Positions 21,801 through 32,105 of a stretch of DNA of 64,000 bases are shown in pieces. Below the pieces are notes generated by a model. That model had not been told where the DNA came from and did not search any database. It worked only from the letters and a program-made list of their open reading frames with translations. The stretch spans positions 38,806,141-38,870,140 of the forward strand of contig CM055095.1 in assembly GCA_029204225.1 (NCBI GenBank). The letters are read 5' to 3'. This stretch comes from Diphasiastrum complanatum (taxonomy: Eukaryota; Streptophyta; Lycopodiopsida; Lycopodiales; Lycopodiaceae). Each line of letters begins with the position of its first letter. Within the stretch, counting starts at the first letter, position 1. The translations under genes and the position numbers were made by a program.

Positions 21801-22813
21801 AAAATGATATCACTTTACTTTTGATCTATGTTGATGACATTATCTTAAGTGGTGGTAACAATCTAGATATAGATGAAATCAAGATGGCACTCAAAAGAGA
21901 GTTTGAAATTCAAGATCTTGGTAAACTTCATTATATCTTAGGAATAGAGATTATTAGAACTTCTAAATCTACATTCATATGTCAAGAAAAGTATGTTAAC
22001 TCTATTCTAAAAAGGTTTCATATGGAAGATTGTAAAGTTGTTTCTACTCCTATGGAATCAAATGTAAAGCTAACTACAAGAAGTAATGAAAGATCCTTCA
22101 AGGACATTACTCTCTATAGAAAGCTAATAGGATCTCTTATATGGTTAACCATCACAAGACCTGATCTAAGCTTTGTGGTTGGTAAACTAAGTCAATTTAT
22201 GCAAGATCCTAGTGAGGCTCATTGGAAGCTAGGAAAGAGAGTACTTAGATACATATCGGGATCTAGAGATTTTGGCATCTTGTATGGAGGTACTACACCT
22301 AACCTTTGTGGATTTTCAGATTCAGATTTTGCAGGTGATCAAATGGATAGGAAGTCAACAAGTGCCTTTGCAATCTATCTTGGAGATGGAGTGGTCTCAT
22401 GGCTATCAAAGAAGCAACCAACTATCTCTCTATCTTCCACCGAAGCCGAGTACAAGGCATTAACAACATGCACCAAGGAGATTCTTTGGATCAAGAGGAT
22501 GTTATCGGATCTTCACTTGCTGGAACCAGAGAAGACTCCAATCATACTTTGTGATAACCTTTCAGCCCAAAGCTTGGCAAGCAATCCTGTTTTTCATGCA
22601 AGGAGCAAGCACATTGAGATTGCTCACCATTTTGTGAGAGATCAAGTCATTGCCAAAGAGGTGGAGCTTCAACATGTCTCTTCAAAGGAGTGTGTGGCTG
22701 ATATCTTCACCAAACCATTGGGAAAGGACCTATATTTAATGCATAGATCTAATCTTGGAATGTGCTCAAAGACTATGTTGAAACTAGCATCCAATGTTGA
22801 AGAGGGAGTGTGA
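18899..22813 (+). CDS. Copia-1 gag-pol polyprotein, 1304 aa, integrase deletion
   Basis: A single ORF from an ATG after the leader encodes gag and pol. Gag (UBN2-type) spans about 1-200, with a Lys/Gly basic stretch at 205-226 and a CCHC zinc knuckle at C250, C253, H258, C263. Protease has WWIDSGASSH with D309. The GAG-pre-integrase domain (HKRLGHPNF) lies at 442-450. Integrase has D506 (HSD) and E591 (NGVAERKNR). RT has YVDD at 977-980. RNase H spans about 1138-1250 (SDSDFAGDQMDRKS, LSSTEAEYKAL, ARSKHIEIAHHFVR). At residue 564 the integrase reads NTKIKCFKDFC, where relatives have about 13 more residues including the SDNGGE motif. The second catalytic Asp is therefore missing in frame. The stop TGA lies inside the 3' LTR. 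Confidence 0.96.
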   Translation: MASNGGIMLESSERLSSSNYSTWKVRMESLLELNELMDIVAEIEERPLTLQEQQRFDKKAKRALHIIKMNVTNELLKEVGKCQSASEAWNALKKLFESKSTSRVLTLRRQIFSSRQREGESAHAFILRVKSLSDDLACIDENIKDGEIVQVMLNGLLNEHANLVQSFAIQRVLPSVVDLQEILLAEEHRLQSKLDGASLQGGGEEAFFTKGKFKGKGKGKGKWSKGGNFDHDDHSSSSSSTKNNKSKFKCFYCGIKGHFANECYKKKREQGERQGNLTIDEEEHNTCESLVMTSSLLANIDDNDPWWIDSGASSHMTRHKEYFTSLLSYEGEGNIIYTANDGQCDIKGIGTIPISLSTNRKANLENVLYIPSITKNLLSVSQMIDKGLDVEFIGDACLISKCGSLIAQGRRHGKLFKLDACVISNHEGCMAREQLTNQEVWHKRLGHPNFKSLEVMAKKELVLGLPKSLVANNSVCEHCALSKSHRLAYSRSTSRSKEAFQLVHSDIHSSSTTSNGGAKMYATFIHDFSRYTWIYLLKSKDEVFAAFVKFKNEMENQFNTKIKCFKDFCIAHGIKREMSSPRTPQQNGVAERKNRTLCECAKAMRLHANLAKSFWGEALACANYLCNRWTSASLDGKTPHEVLYGRRPSVKHCRIFGCTCFVNITLDDRTKEDPSSKKGVFVGYSEVSKAYKVYIPSTKKVVISRDVIFHEENVSNVVDVDVDVPTNHHDVQDVLDEDGDATPKQTSRKTQRQRAKPSRLTYDEKGKQVVDNSNFAFLTSFDEPTCVGEAIQKKEWIQAMDHEHQALIKSNTWRLVKLPKDKKAIGCKWIFKIKTNQDGSINKYKARLVAKGYAQEYGIDYDETFAPVAKMVTIRILISLATLYDWDMWQMDVTNAFLNGDLEEDIYMEQPEGYVSHDEPNHVCYLQKSLYGLKQAPRSWYAKLNSFLLSQNFVMSEYDHSLYFRLNENDITLLLIYVDDIILSGGNNLDIDEIKMALKREFEIQDLGKLHYILGIEIIRTSKSTFICQEKYVNSILKRFHMEDCKVVSTPMESNVKLTTRSNERSFKDITLYRKLIGSLIWLTITRPDLSFVVGKLSQFMQDPSEAHWKLGKRVLRYISGSRDFGILYGGTTPNLCGFSDSDFAGDQMDRKSTSAFAIYLGDGVVSWLSKKQPTISLSSTEAEYKALTTCTKEILWIKRMLSDLHLLEPEKTPIILCDNLSAQSLASNPVFHARSKHIEIAHHFVRDQVIAKEVELQHVSSKECVADIFTKPLGKDLYLMHRSNLGMCSKTMLKLASNVEEGV
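22799..22808 (+). promoter_or_regulatory. Copia-1 polypurine tract, inside the ORF
   Basis: GAAGAGGGAG directly precedes the 3' LTR and should prime plus-strand DNA synthesis. It also encodes the last residues (Glu-Glu-Gly-Val). The reading frame ends on the fifth LTR base, so tract and coding sequence overlap. Confidence 0.85.
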
Positions 22814-23463
22814 AAATTGTCAACATTTCCTAGCTAGTTTGAGGCCTAAATTGGCTAAAATTGTAAATAGTTTTGGTTCTGGAGTTTCACACGTGTGAAC
22901 CAGGCCACAATGTTTTTATTTACTGTATTTTTTCAGTATGATGAAGTGTCAAACTTCATACCCTTCAAAATGAGACCATTTTGATGTATTTTGGTCATAT
23001 AAGCCATTTTTAGCTATTTTTCCTATATAGGGAATATCTAGGGTCAAGTACCTTCTAGAGAGAGGAGAGAGAGTCATCTTCCTCATCCATAAATAGTAGG
23101 GAAGTCGTGGAAAACAGGTTGGAGAAACCTTTTGTATGCTTCATTGAGATCAATAGATCATTGTCATTGTTTCTTCCTCCATTGAGAGCATTGTTGTGTG
23201 TATTGTCTTCAAGCTATTGTGTATGATCTTAGGTGCTTTTCAAAAGTGGTAGGCTGATGTATTATGGACTGTATAATGCTATTTTGGGCCGCACTTGATG
23301 TTTATGGAAGTTTCCATTTGTGATAAATGCTTTTTGATCAAGTTCTTTGCATTCTAGGTAGCATAGAATGTGTTGCCAATTCCTAGCTTATGTAGTTTGG
23401 AGTGCAAGCATTCAAGCCAATGATCTTGGAGTTTAGATCCACTTAGGATCTGTATTTTTCACA
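22809..23463 (+). repeat. Copia-1 3' LTR
   Basis: 655 bp, identical by eye to the 5' LTR, including the G-box palindrome at 22886-22899. It ends in TTTTTCACA and is followed by the CATTT target duplication. Confidence 0.96.
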
Positions 23464-23468
23464 CATTT

Positions 23469-25902
23469 TACAAAAATTGCAAGCACCGCCCTCTTTACCA
23501 AGCACAGTCAACAACGCCTTTGCCTTTGTCTGCTCTATTAGGTCCGGAACCATCCTGGTTTACAAGAACTGTGGCAGTAGGCTGCTCTCAAATCTTTCGT
23601 CTTCGGATTCATCACTTGAATGAGAAACAACTCAAAAGTCTTCGTTTTCGTGTTCATCCTTTGCTCCCTCTGTCATTGGCAGCAGGTCATAGTACTGTCT
23701 CTTCAGAACTTCGTAGTTGACAGGATCGACATTTGGCCATTGTCTTGCTCTCATCAAATCTGACATCTCTCACTATTTTCATAATGTTTGTGTCTGGCAT
23801 GTAGACTCTGTAGTATGACGAGTTGTTGTCATAGCCTACCAGAAATCCTTGCTTGGATTTCTCATCAAGCTTCTTTCAAAGCTTATCAGGAATATGTTCA
23901 TAAGCTACACAGCCAAAGATTCTGACGTGAGACAGGTTGGGCTTTCTACCCCACCATAACTCGTGTGGTGTTGTGTGAAAGACACCACCTGTCCTATTCT
24001 AGATGTATGCAACTATAGCTACTACTTCAGCCCATAGTACCCTTGGAACCTTCAAGTAGGCCATCATGCATCTGGCTGCTTCCATCAGGGTCCTGTTCTT
24101 TTGTTCTGCAACACCATTGTGTTGCGGTGTGTAGGCTGTTGTTCGTCTGTGAATGATGCCACGATCATTGCAGAAGTCAGTGAAGCAATTCGAGATGTAT
24201 TCGCCACCTCTATCTATCCTGATCTGCGTCACTTTGTTGCCTGTACATCTCTCAGTTCAATTCATGTATTCTTTGAATTTATCAAGTGCTTCAGATTTAT
24301 TTTGAATAAAATACACTCTGGAAAATTTACTATAGTCATCAATGAAGGGTATATAATACTTGGAACCTCCTACCGAGATCATGTTGAAAGGCCCGCAGAT
24401 GTCAGAATGCACCAACTCAAGAATCTTGGTCATTCTGTAGGAGTCCTTGATGAATGGAGTGCGCGACATCTTCCCTTTCAAACATGCATCATAGATGGTC
24501 GAACTAATTGCATTCGAGATGCTGACCCTTGTTATTGCTCTATGATGGCTTGCTTGATAAAGTGCCATTGAATTCATGTGGCATAATCTTCTGTGCCATA
24601 GAGTATTTGGCGAGTCATCATGAGTTTGATGCACCTGATCTGCAGGTAGGCATACCTTCAGATGATATAGATTTTCTTTTCTTCTACCTTGAGCAATCAG
24701 AGTACTGGTACTGGCGTCAATCACGTTGCATGCCTCGTCCAAGAACATCACACGCATCCTTGCATCTGCTATTCTTGCTACAGAAAGCAAGTCTTGCTGT
24801 AGAGTAGGTATGATCAGAACATCTTCGAGCCGCCTATCTTTGCTATTGGTGTTGAGCCACAGTGAACCAATGTCGTTCACTTGATGTTTGGATCCATCTC
24901 CAAGAACTATGAATCTTGAAGGATCTGCACTTCTGAAATCAGACATTATTCATCCTGATGTCACAAAGTGTGAGGTGGCTCCGGAATCTAGGATCACCTC
25001 ATGTGTGTCAGATGTTGATGTTGTGCACACGTCTTCGTAGATGTAGGCAGTCAAACAGTTTCTATTCATTCTTTCTTCGCCCATCTTCGAGCTCTCGGGC
25101 TCCTCGACATAGGATGAACTGTTGTTGTTCTTCTATCTATTCTGTGTTGATTTGTTTCTTGGGTTCAGGTAACAATCCACCGTTGCATGACCCTTCTTGT
25201 GGTAGTGGATATACTCAATCTTTGGATTGAACCAACATGTATCAACCGTATGCCCATCTCTTCTGCATCTCACGCAAGTCTTCTTGTCTGCACCCTACTG
25301 CTTTGACCTCCCTTTGCTCTTCCAGTTGCCTTTGCTGGTCCCCTCTGCTTGCTTGTCATGATCTTGCCTCTGATTCGACTCGCTCTTAGGCTTAAATTGT
25401 TTTTTGGATTTTTTTTTGTTGCCGTAGAGGGCCTGTCAGAACCATCCTTGCGATCAAGGTGTTCTCTGGCCTCAACTTCCTCTCGAATCTCGACAATTGC
25501 CTTTTCGAGGTTCATGGTAGGATCTTTCACGAGCAGGGTTCTCGTTGTCTGGAATGATCTGGGTAAGGCTCTCAACAGGTAGGTTAGCTGCTTCTCAGTT
25601 GACACTGCATTCTCTGATCCAAAGTTATGTAGTGATAGAAATAGATCTTTCATCTTTCTTATGAAAGAAGTGAGGTCTTTTCCATCCCACTGTAGATTCG
25701 TCAGCTGATTTTTCAACATCATGATTTGACTTTTTGATTTCATCTGAAATCTGGCGAGCAATGCATCCCACATCTCCTTAGCTTTGGAGAGTGTAGCCAG
25801 GTCAAGTGTGAGACTATCTTCGATGGATGAAGACAGCAAGGCTACTGCCTTGTCATTTTTCTCCCTCCACTTGCGTAGCTCCTTGCTTGATGTCGTAGGC
25901 AT
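23469..25902 (-). pseudogene. Old copia gag-protease-integrase fragment
   Basis: A minus-strand copia of a different family. Gag (25902-25270) has the UBN2 segment MWDALLARFQMKSKSQ and KDLTSFIRKMKDLF. The frame 24946-24257 covers the region after protease (FIVLGDGSKH), the pre-integrase segment LWHRRLCHMNS and the integrase start LVHSDICGPFN with FIDDYSKFSRVYF. The frame 24232-23999 has the second catalytic site RIDRGGEYIS and the Glu site NGVAEQKNRTL. Weaker sequence to about 23470 reads the region after integrase. Frameshifts separate the pieces. RT and RNase H are missing on the left side. Confidence 0.88.
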
Positions 25903-26145
25903 CTCTTATGTGCCATCCACCCAAGGGAATAAACCTTCGCCCTTGAGTATTAGTGATGTTTTAACTTTCCAGGCTAGAAAGTTAGATCCTGAAGAGTCAA
26001 GAATTGTGCAGATCTTGCTCTGCATGCTGCTGATTGAAGCATTTCTTCTTGAAGTCTATTCTCTTGTTGATGGGTGTTCGTCTGAATGTTTGGCCTCCAA
26101 AATCTGATAGCTTCTTGGCTATGTCAGATTATAACAAGGTAGGTA

Positions 26146-26158
26146 GGCTCTGATACCA
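26146..26158 (-). promoter_or_regulatory. Primer-binding site of the 23.5-25.9 kb copia
   Basis: On the minus strand this reads TGGTATCAGAGCC, the tRNA-Met type PBS. It lies about 250 bases upstream of that element's gag and next to a candidate LTR, which fixes orientation. Confidence 0.75.
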
Positions 26159-26159
26159 T

Positions 26160-26841
26160 TGATCAGGGAATCGATTGAAAGAATCAAGATAGAGAAACAG
26201 TCGTGAAAGCGAAGCAAACGATTCAATGCGATTCGGATGGAGTTTAGATGCGATCGCTGGACACTGCCAACTGAATCACTCCTATAGTCCTCTAGAATGT
26301 AGTCAGGCACTTTTGATCCATGTTTTGTAAATTAATGCAGCATTCAACAAATTCAACCAAGGTGCAGAATTAAATGAATGTGAGAATCAGATACACGAAT
26401 AACAGCAGACACATTTGCATTCAAGATCGTACATCATAAAAGAAGACATGCACAATGGCTACAATATCATCTATTGATTTTTCTTTAATTCTTCAAGCAC
26501 TGCATGCATCATGTAGTGAGTTGGCATGAGAGCTCTCACGAGTGGATGTCTCGCTAACTAGCCGACTTGCGGATCCAATGGATCCCGCTTATTGAGAATT
26601 GTCTCCCATGTAGCCGGACCTCCCTTCTGTATTTTTGTCTTGATTGCTTACTAGCTTCAGACTACTTCTTCACAGTATTTGTGTGTTCGTCTATCTATCA
26701 AGTATCATCCGGTAAGTATATAGTCGCTTTGTGTAACCTTTTAGATTAGAGTAATTAAATCTATAACTAATCAGAGGATTACAAGAGTGGCAGATTAGCC
26801 ATGACCTAGAGTGTATCTGCTGATGTCATGCCATCAGATCA
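26160..26841 (-). repeat. Candidate 5' LTR of the minus-strand copia
   Basis: This block starts one base from the PBS. In plus-strand reading it begins TGATCAGGG and ends CAGATCA, giving inverted TGATC/GATCA ends and a 682-bp length. No second copy is present in the window, so only the PBS side is firm; the far end is chosen from the terminal inverted repeat. Confidence 0.5.
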
Positions 26842-27148
26842 GATATCTGTACTTTTGGGTGCCTGTACGACCTTGTTGGTCCTTCATGGAGCATGAGGGC
26901 AGAAAAAGGTTTCGTGAGGTTTTTTGTGTCGCGTCATTGGTTTCGTTTCCATCATCTGACTTTCTCGTGTTGGACCGCAAAAGATCCTCGTTCGTGAATA
27001 TTTTGTGTTCGTGTCTTCTCGTCAGGTGTTCGTGAAACTTTCGTGCTTCGTGTCTCTTGACTTTCGTGTTCGTGAACATTTTCATTAGGGAGAGGGCTGA
27101 AAGCTAGCAAAGCTTTGTAAATAGAAATGTTTTGTTTCTTCAGAAGCA
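26842..27148. other. Anonymous DNA rich in TTCGTG motifs
   Basis: About 26905-27080 repeats the motif TTCGTG and variants at least eight times on the plus strand. The reverse-complement style (ACACGAA, CGAAAAC) occurs in the LTR at 32106-32340, which may point to a related retroelement. No gene is seen. Confidence 0.45.
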
Positions 27149-27445
27149 TTGCATAAACTTTGCAAAACCCGCTTACTAGCTGTGCATGCATTGGCAGTTG
27201 AAAAAGAAAGACGCAAGGCATGGCATGATCGCCAGTTGCAAAAAAAGGAACTTCGCTCTGAAGATCTGGTTCTCATGTATAAAACCAAAGTGATCAAGGG
27301 TAAATTGAAGTTCACAGGTGAAGGTCTTTATCGAATCAAGGAGATCCTCAATCATAGAGCCGTGAACCTGAAAAAGCTTTCTGGGACACCTTTCGACACA
27401 CCCATCAATGGTAGCCAATTGCACAAATATTGGCCACCTCAATGA
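27149..27445 (+). pseudogene. Gypsy-1 integrase C-terminus, copy D
   Basis: About 98 plus-strand codons match the end of gypsy-1 integrase: KERRKAWHDRQLQKKELR, LVLMYKTKVIKGKLKFTG, YRIKEILNHRAV and GSQLHKYWPP. The catalytic core is absent and the left end breaks near 27130. It is followed by gypsy-1 LTR-like sequence in the same orientation. Confidence 0.85.
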
Positions 27446-28140
27446 GACAGATCCAGGTTAGTGATGGCACGACATGTAAAGTCCATTTGCAACACCATCA
27501 CAACCAGATCTAGGAAAATCAAATCAGACCAAGCCAAATCTGCCAAGATCCAGCAAGATTTGATAATATCAAAAAGAGATCCAACAAGATCAAAGAGGAA
27601 TCCAGATCAGATAGGATCACTAGGGAAGCAGATCATCAACTAGCACCATTTGGCCTCTCATTTTGCAAATCAGGGACTCTGATCTCAGGAAACCGTGGCA
27701 AAATAAGAGCAAAATTCACTAAAACTGATAGATCAGCTACCAAATGTCTATCAAAACTTCCAGAGAACTACCTATAGTCATATCTAACATGGATACAATA
27801 GATTACCAATTTTCAAGAGTTAGGGACCAGAAAATCTCGAGATCTTGTCAAAAAACACTCAAAAAGAGCAATTTTTCATGATTTTTGGAGATCCTTGGGA
27901 CTTAGCTCTTGAAACTTTAACAGTCATCAGATCTAACCTAGATGCATCTATGAAAATCTATGCGAGAGCTACTGATGGAGAAATCATCAATTTTAAGTGT
28001 TTGCAAGAGTTCAATAGGGTAGAATCTTCAAAACCTTTGTAAAGCATCAAGATCATCAAACCAATCTTCGCAAGGGGCATAAATGGAATCAGAGCAGTGA
28101 AATTAGCCCGCCTATATAGTTTGATCTTGAAAATCCAAAA
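27446..28140 (+). repeat. Gypsy-1 LTR-like block, copy D (5' part)
   Basis: It matches, in opposite orientation, the copy A block from about 5820 down to 5115. Shared blocks include the repeated GATCAAG-rich start, AAACTTCCAGAGAACTA, the CTCGAGATCTTGTCAAAAAAC region and TTTGATCTTGAAAATCCAA. Similarity stops near 28140, where LTR sequence of copia E starts, so the promoter side of this LTR is lost. Confidence 0.65.
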
Positions 28141-28150
28141 TTTGGAAAAG

Positions 28151-28687
28151 TGAGAAATTTTCACACGTGTGAACCAGCTGCAAGTACAAAGGATCAAGAG
28201 AATGAATGATTGCACACTAAACTAGCTTCTATTCCAAAAACAATGAGATGGAAAACATTGGAAGGCTAGTTAGCATGAAGGCAAAAGCATTCATCACAAT
28301 CTAACTATCATTACACCTCAAATGGATCAAATGGAAGCTTTACTTGAAGAAGTGTATTCTTGTAATTATTTATAATACAAGAGGCCTTCTAGAACTCGTG
28401 GAGAGAGAGAACAATCTAGATGCCACATTGCCTCTACCTCTCTACTAGATGACAAAAAGAGAGATGGATAAGACTTGAGAATCTCTCTTTTTGAGAATCC
28501 TTTGACCTACAAGAGTAGCCTCAAATGCTTCTTGATAGGTTCTAGACCTACACATCACTATGAAGACAAAAAACTAACTTGACTCTAATTGGAAAGTTAC
28601 TAGACTAGTCTACCTCAAGTTTGGACAAACTCCAAAACTTGAATCTCTTAGTTTAATATTATTTTTAATTTTTACAATATTTTCACA
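28151..28687 (-). repeat. Copia E 3' LTR (probably truncated)
   Basis: On the minus strand the LTR starts TGTGAAAATATTG at 28687, directly after the purine tract TAAGGAG. The palindrome TTCACACGTGTGAA lies at 28160-28173, 514 bases in, close to its 512-base distance in copia F. Copia F has another 156 bases after it, so this LTR is likely cut at about 28140-28151 by the gypsy-1 copy D junction. A TATA-like stretch lies near 28370. Confidence 0.6.
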
Positions 28688-28774
28688 CTCCTTAGAATAA
28701 AAATAATATTTACAATACTAAGTACTTGGAGATCAAGCCAAGATTTTATCTATGTCTTTCAAAGTCCTTCTTAG

Positions 28775-30284
28775 CTAGAGGCTTGGTGAGTAAATCTGCA
28801 TAACAATTTGAAGTTGATACATGCTCAAGGAGAATCTCACCATCCATACATAGTGGTGTGCTACCCCTATGTGTTTACTTCTTGCATCGAAGACTGGATT
28901 ACTTGCAAGATATTGGGCCAAGATGCTATCACATTTGATGCAAGGTATTTCCTCCTCTTGAATGATCCCGAGCTCCACTAGTAATCTTTTGATCCAAATG
29001 ACTTCCTTTGTTGTGATAGTCAAAGCCTTGTACTCGGCTTCGCATGAGGATAAGGAGATAGTGTCTTGCTTCTTAGATTGCCAAGAGACAAGATTACCTC
29101 CAAAAAATATTGTATAAGCACTTGTGGACTTTCTATCCACCTTATCACGTGCAAAATCCAAATCTGAAAAGGCAACAAGGCTTAAATCATGTCTTTTAAA
29201 ACAAAGTCCATAGTCTTGAGTAGAAGCAACATATCTCAAGATCCTCTTCCCCTTTTCCCAATCATGGATCTTTGGATTTTGCATGCTTTGACTAAGCTTA
29301 TGCACACTAGAACTAAGATCAGCCATAGTGATAGTGAGCCATATTGAAGAGCCTATTAGCCCCTCTGAAAAGTGTGATGTCCTCAAAGGATGCTTCATCA
29401 CAAGTTTTAGTGTCTTTAACATTAGACTCCATAGGAGTATCTATGCTTTTACAATCTTGCATTTTGAACTTCTTAAGCATAGTTCTTACATAACTTTCTT
29501 GAGAAATGAAAGCTAAGTCATTAGAGATCTTAATCTCTAATCCAAGTACATGATGTAAAAATCCAAGATCTTGTATTTTGAATTCCTTTCCTAAGGAGAT
29601 CTTGGTATCAACAAGTAAACCCATGTCGCTTCCACATAATAGAATGTCATCAACATAAATAAGCAACATGATTGTATCATTACCAACATGTTTAAGATAT
29701 AATGACGGATCATATGAACTAATCTTGAAACCAATAGAAAGAAGATAAGTGTTCAGCCTCTCATACCAAGCCCTTGGAGCTTGTTTCAAGCCATAAAGAT
29801 TTTTCAAAAGTAAGCATACTTTTGATCCTTTTCCATTCACAACAAGACCTAGAGGTTGATGCATATATATTTCTTCTTCTAAGTAACCATTTAAGAAAGC
29901 ATTGGAAACATCAAGTTGAAGCATTTTCCAATCATAAAAGCAACAAATAGTAATGAGAATTCTAATGGTTACCATCTTTGCTACGGGAGCAAAGGTTTCT
30001 TCATAGTCTATGCCTTTGATTTGGGCATAGCCTTTAGCACAAAGCCTTGATTACAACTTATTGATTGATCCATCATTATTGAGCTTGATTCTATAGACCC
30101 ATTTGCATCCAATGACATGCTTGTCATTAGGTGGATCTACAAGTTGCCAAGTCTCATTTTGCATCAAAGCTTCATACTCGGCCTCCATAGCTTTGATCCA
30201 ATCCTTTGATTGAAGAGCTTCCTCCACACTTGATGGTTCTTCAATGGAAGTGTGAAAAGCATGTAGAGAACTTGAATCCTCCAC
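28775..30284 (-). pseudogene. Copia E reverse transcriptase and RNase H
   Basis: This reads in three frames. 30284-30051 has the RT start (WIKAMEAEYEALMQNETW, VIGCKWVYRIK). 29975-29319 continues MVTIRILI, DVSNAFLNGYLEEEIY, LYGLKQAPRAWYE and the active site YVDDILL. 29422-28775 has WLTITMADLS and RNase H (SDLDFARDKVDRKS, LSSCEAEYKAL, ARSKHIGVAHHYV). Frameshifts at about 29.35 and 30.0 kb break it. The LTR at 28151-28687 is directly downstream, so this is the pol end of copia E. Confidence 0.92.
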
Positions 30285-30517
30285 TTGTTTGTCTTTTTCT
30301 AAGTAGGTGAGTCTTCTAGGCTTGGATCTCTCTCAGGTTGATCTTCTTGGAGTCATTGGTAGACTCGGCTTCTCTTGTGATATTGGCCCCAACAAGTCTT
30401 CATCTTGATCAATACTTGATGAAGAGACTCCTCCTTTATGAATAAGCTCTTCAGATTCCTGCACTCATGTACATTCGATCTTCATGGAAGATCACATCTC
30501 TACTTATCATAGTTTGA
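30285..30517 (-). other. Copia E region between integrase and RT, decayed
   Basis: Minus-strand scraps with stops match the variable stretch between integrase and RT seen in copia F and copia-1 (for example a TRRSS/SRLTY-like segment). It contains no separate gene. Confidence 0.5.
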
Positions 30518-31207
30518 TTAGTAGATCCTATAGGCTTTACTTGAGTAGCCTATCATAATGCCTTTAAGAGCATTAGCATCTTCTTTTTTTCTTGTTTCAA
30601 GAGGTACATGTACAAAGCATACACATCCAAATGTTCTAAGATGATTGACCTGGGGTTTCCTTCCATACAACTTTTCATAAGGTGAAATATCTTCTATAGC
30701 ATGATTTGGCAAAAAATTGCAAAGATAGTTAGCACATCCTATTGCTTCTCCCCAAAAATCTTTAGAAAGAGAGGCTCCTAGTCTAAGTGCCTTTGCACAT
30801 TCACATAGAGTTCTATTTTTTCTTTCTACCACTCCATTAGATTGAGGAGAGTAGGAACAAGTGAAATCTCTTCTAATGCCAAAATCATTACAAAAGTTTA
30901 TGAACTTTGTGGAGATGTATTCACCTCCATTATCACTTCTCAAAGCTTTAATTTTACAAGATAGTTGATTTTCAACAAAAGCTTTGAACTTCCCAAAAGT
31001 TTCATATGCAAGTGCTTTAGAAGATGAGAGGTAAACCCAACAAAAATGTGAGTAATCATTAATAAATGTTATAAAACATGTAGTGCTCTTGGTGGATGAG
31101 AAATGGATGTCACTATGGATGAGATCCAAAGGTGCTTTGGACTTGATGGTTGATCTTTGATGTGGCCTTGCATGTGATTTGGCCAATGCACATGCATCAC
31201 ACATAAA
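30518..31207 (-). pseudogene. Copia E integrase
   Basis: This frame of about 228 codons carries the integrase core with all three catalytic residues: LIHSDIHFS (D), ALRSDNGGEYIS (D) and NGVVERKNRTLCE (E). It also has FGCVCFVHVPLETRKK of the C-terminal region. It opens at CDACALAKSHA, the end of the pre-integrase domain. The rest of that domain lies beyond a 220-bp insertion. It is useful here as the intact comparison for copia-1, which lacks the LRSDNGGE segment. Confidence 0.9.
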
Positions 31208-31427
31208 GCATTGAACTAAGAAAACAAATATCTATCTTATTACTTTGAGTTATAATGCCTGAGGTCCTTTTTTTCTTTTTATTAACAAACCCTTTTGCTA
31301 TGAAGCTATCGACTAGTAGGAGTATTTGCTTGGGTTTGGCATTCTTGCATGTCTAAGCCCAGCTCACAAGCAAAGAGAGAGGGGGGGCGGGATGGATGCA
31401 TACATGACACATGCATCATACTCCATG
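31208..31427. mobile_element. 220-bp insertion in copia E with CATAAA direct repeats
   Basis: The pre-integrase frame of copia E is interrupted here. If 31208-31427 and one CATAAA are removed, the minus-strand reading continues from KVKFF into MCDACALAKSH without a gap. CATAAA occurs at 31202-31207 and 31428-31433, which fits a 6-bp target duplication. The insert has a T-rich run and a G-rich run but no clear terminal inverted repeat or Pol III box, so its class is unknown. Confidence 0.6.
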
Positions 31428-32104
31428 CATAAAAAATTTCACCTTGATCATGGACTTAGGCAACCCATGAGCTAGCTCCAACTTCCACATAGACTGCATG
31501 GCCTTGGAGTTGGGATGGCCCAACCTCTTATGCTATAGATCTTCATTTGAAAGCTTTCCTTGTAGCACAATATTCGAGCAAAGATTAGCATTTCCATTTC
31601 CGTCAAGCTTTAATAACCTTCCAAAACGAGAACACGATGCTATTATATCATCATCTTTTGTGATCAAGGAAGTACCATCTTTAAAATCTACTTGTAGACC
31701 ATCATCATTGAGTTGACCTACACTTATTAGATTTTTAGTCAAACTAGGAACATAGAGCACATCATTGAGATCAAGCTTATCTAGATATATGCTTCCTATG
31801 CCTTCTATCATACATTCCTCATCATTTGCTGTACAGATACAACTTCTAGATCCTTTGTATGGTACAAGATTACAAAAAGAGTTTTTATCACTACTCATGT
31901 GGGATGAGGCACCACTATCTAGCCACCATACATTAGAATGCTTGAAAGAGGAAGATGAAAAGTTAGACATCATAAGTGAATCTTCTTTGTCACAAGGAGA
32001 TTCATCTTTACAAGTGATATTGGCTTGCTTTTTCCTTTTGTAACATTGGGAGGCAAAATGCCCCTTTTTGCCACATGAGAAACAAGTAACCTTGTACTTG
32101 TTCT
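31428..32104 (-). pseudogene. Copia E gag end and protease
   Basis: The zinc knuckle (CFSCGKKGHFASQCYK) is at about 32080-32030. The protease with WWLDSGASSHMSS follows, then LDLNDVLYVPSLTKNLISVGQ and the pre-integrase start HKRLGHPNSKAM after a stop near 31530. The catalytic Asp is kept. The gag N-terminus is missing because the frame meets the LTR of copia G at about 32105. Confidence 0.85.
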
Positions 32105-32105
32105 T

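Larger units (their letters stand above)
17072..23463 (+). mobile_element. Copia-1: complete young Ty1/copia retrotransposon
   Basis: This is a full-length 6392-bp element. It has 655-bp LTRs (17072-17726 and 22809-23463) that look identical base for base, TG...CA ends, a 5-bp target duplication CATTT (17067-17071 and 23464-23468), a tRNA-Met primer-binding site, a polypurine tract and one uninterrupted gag-pol ORF. Identical LTRs and a perfect target duplication mean a very recent insertion. It lies between gypsy-1 debris and an older copia fragment. The integrase lacks the segment with the second catalytic Asp, so this copy appears unable to integrate on its own. Confidence 0.97.
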
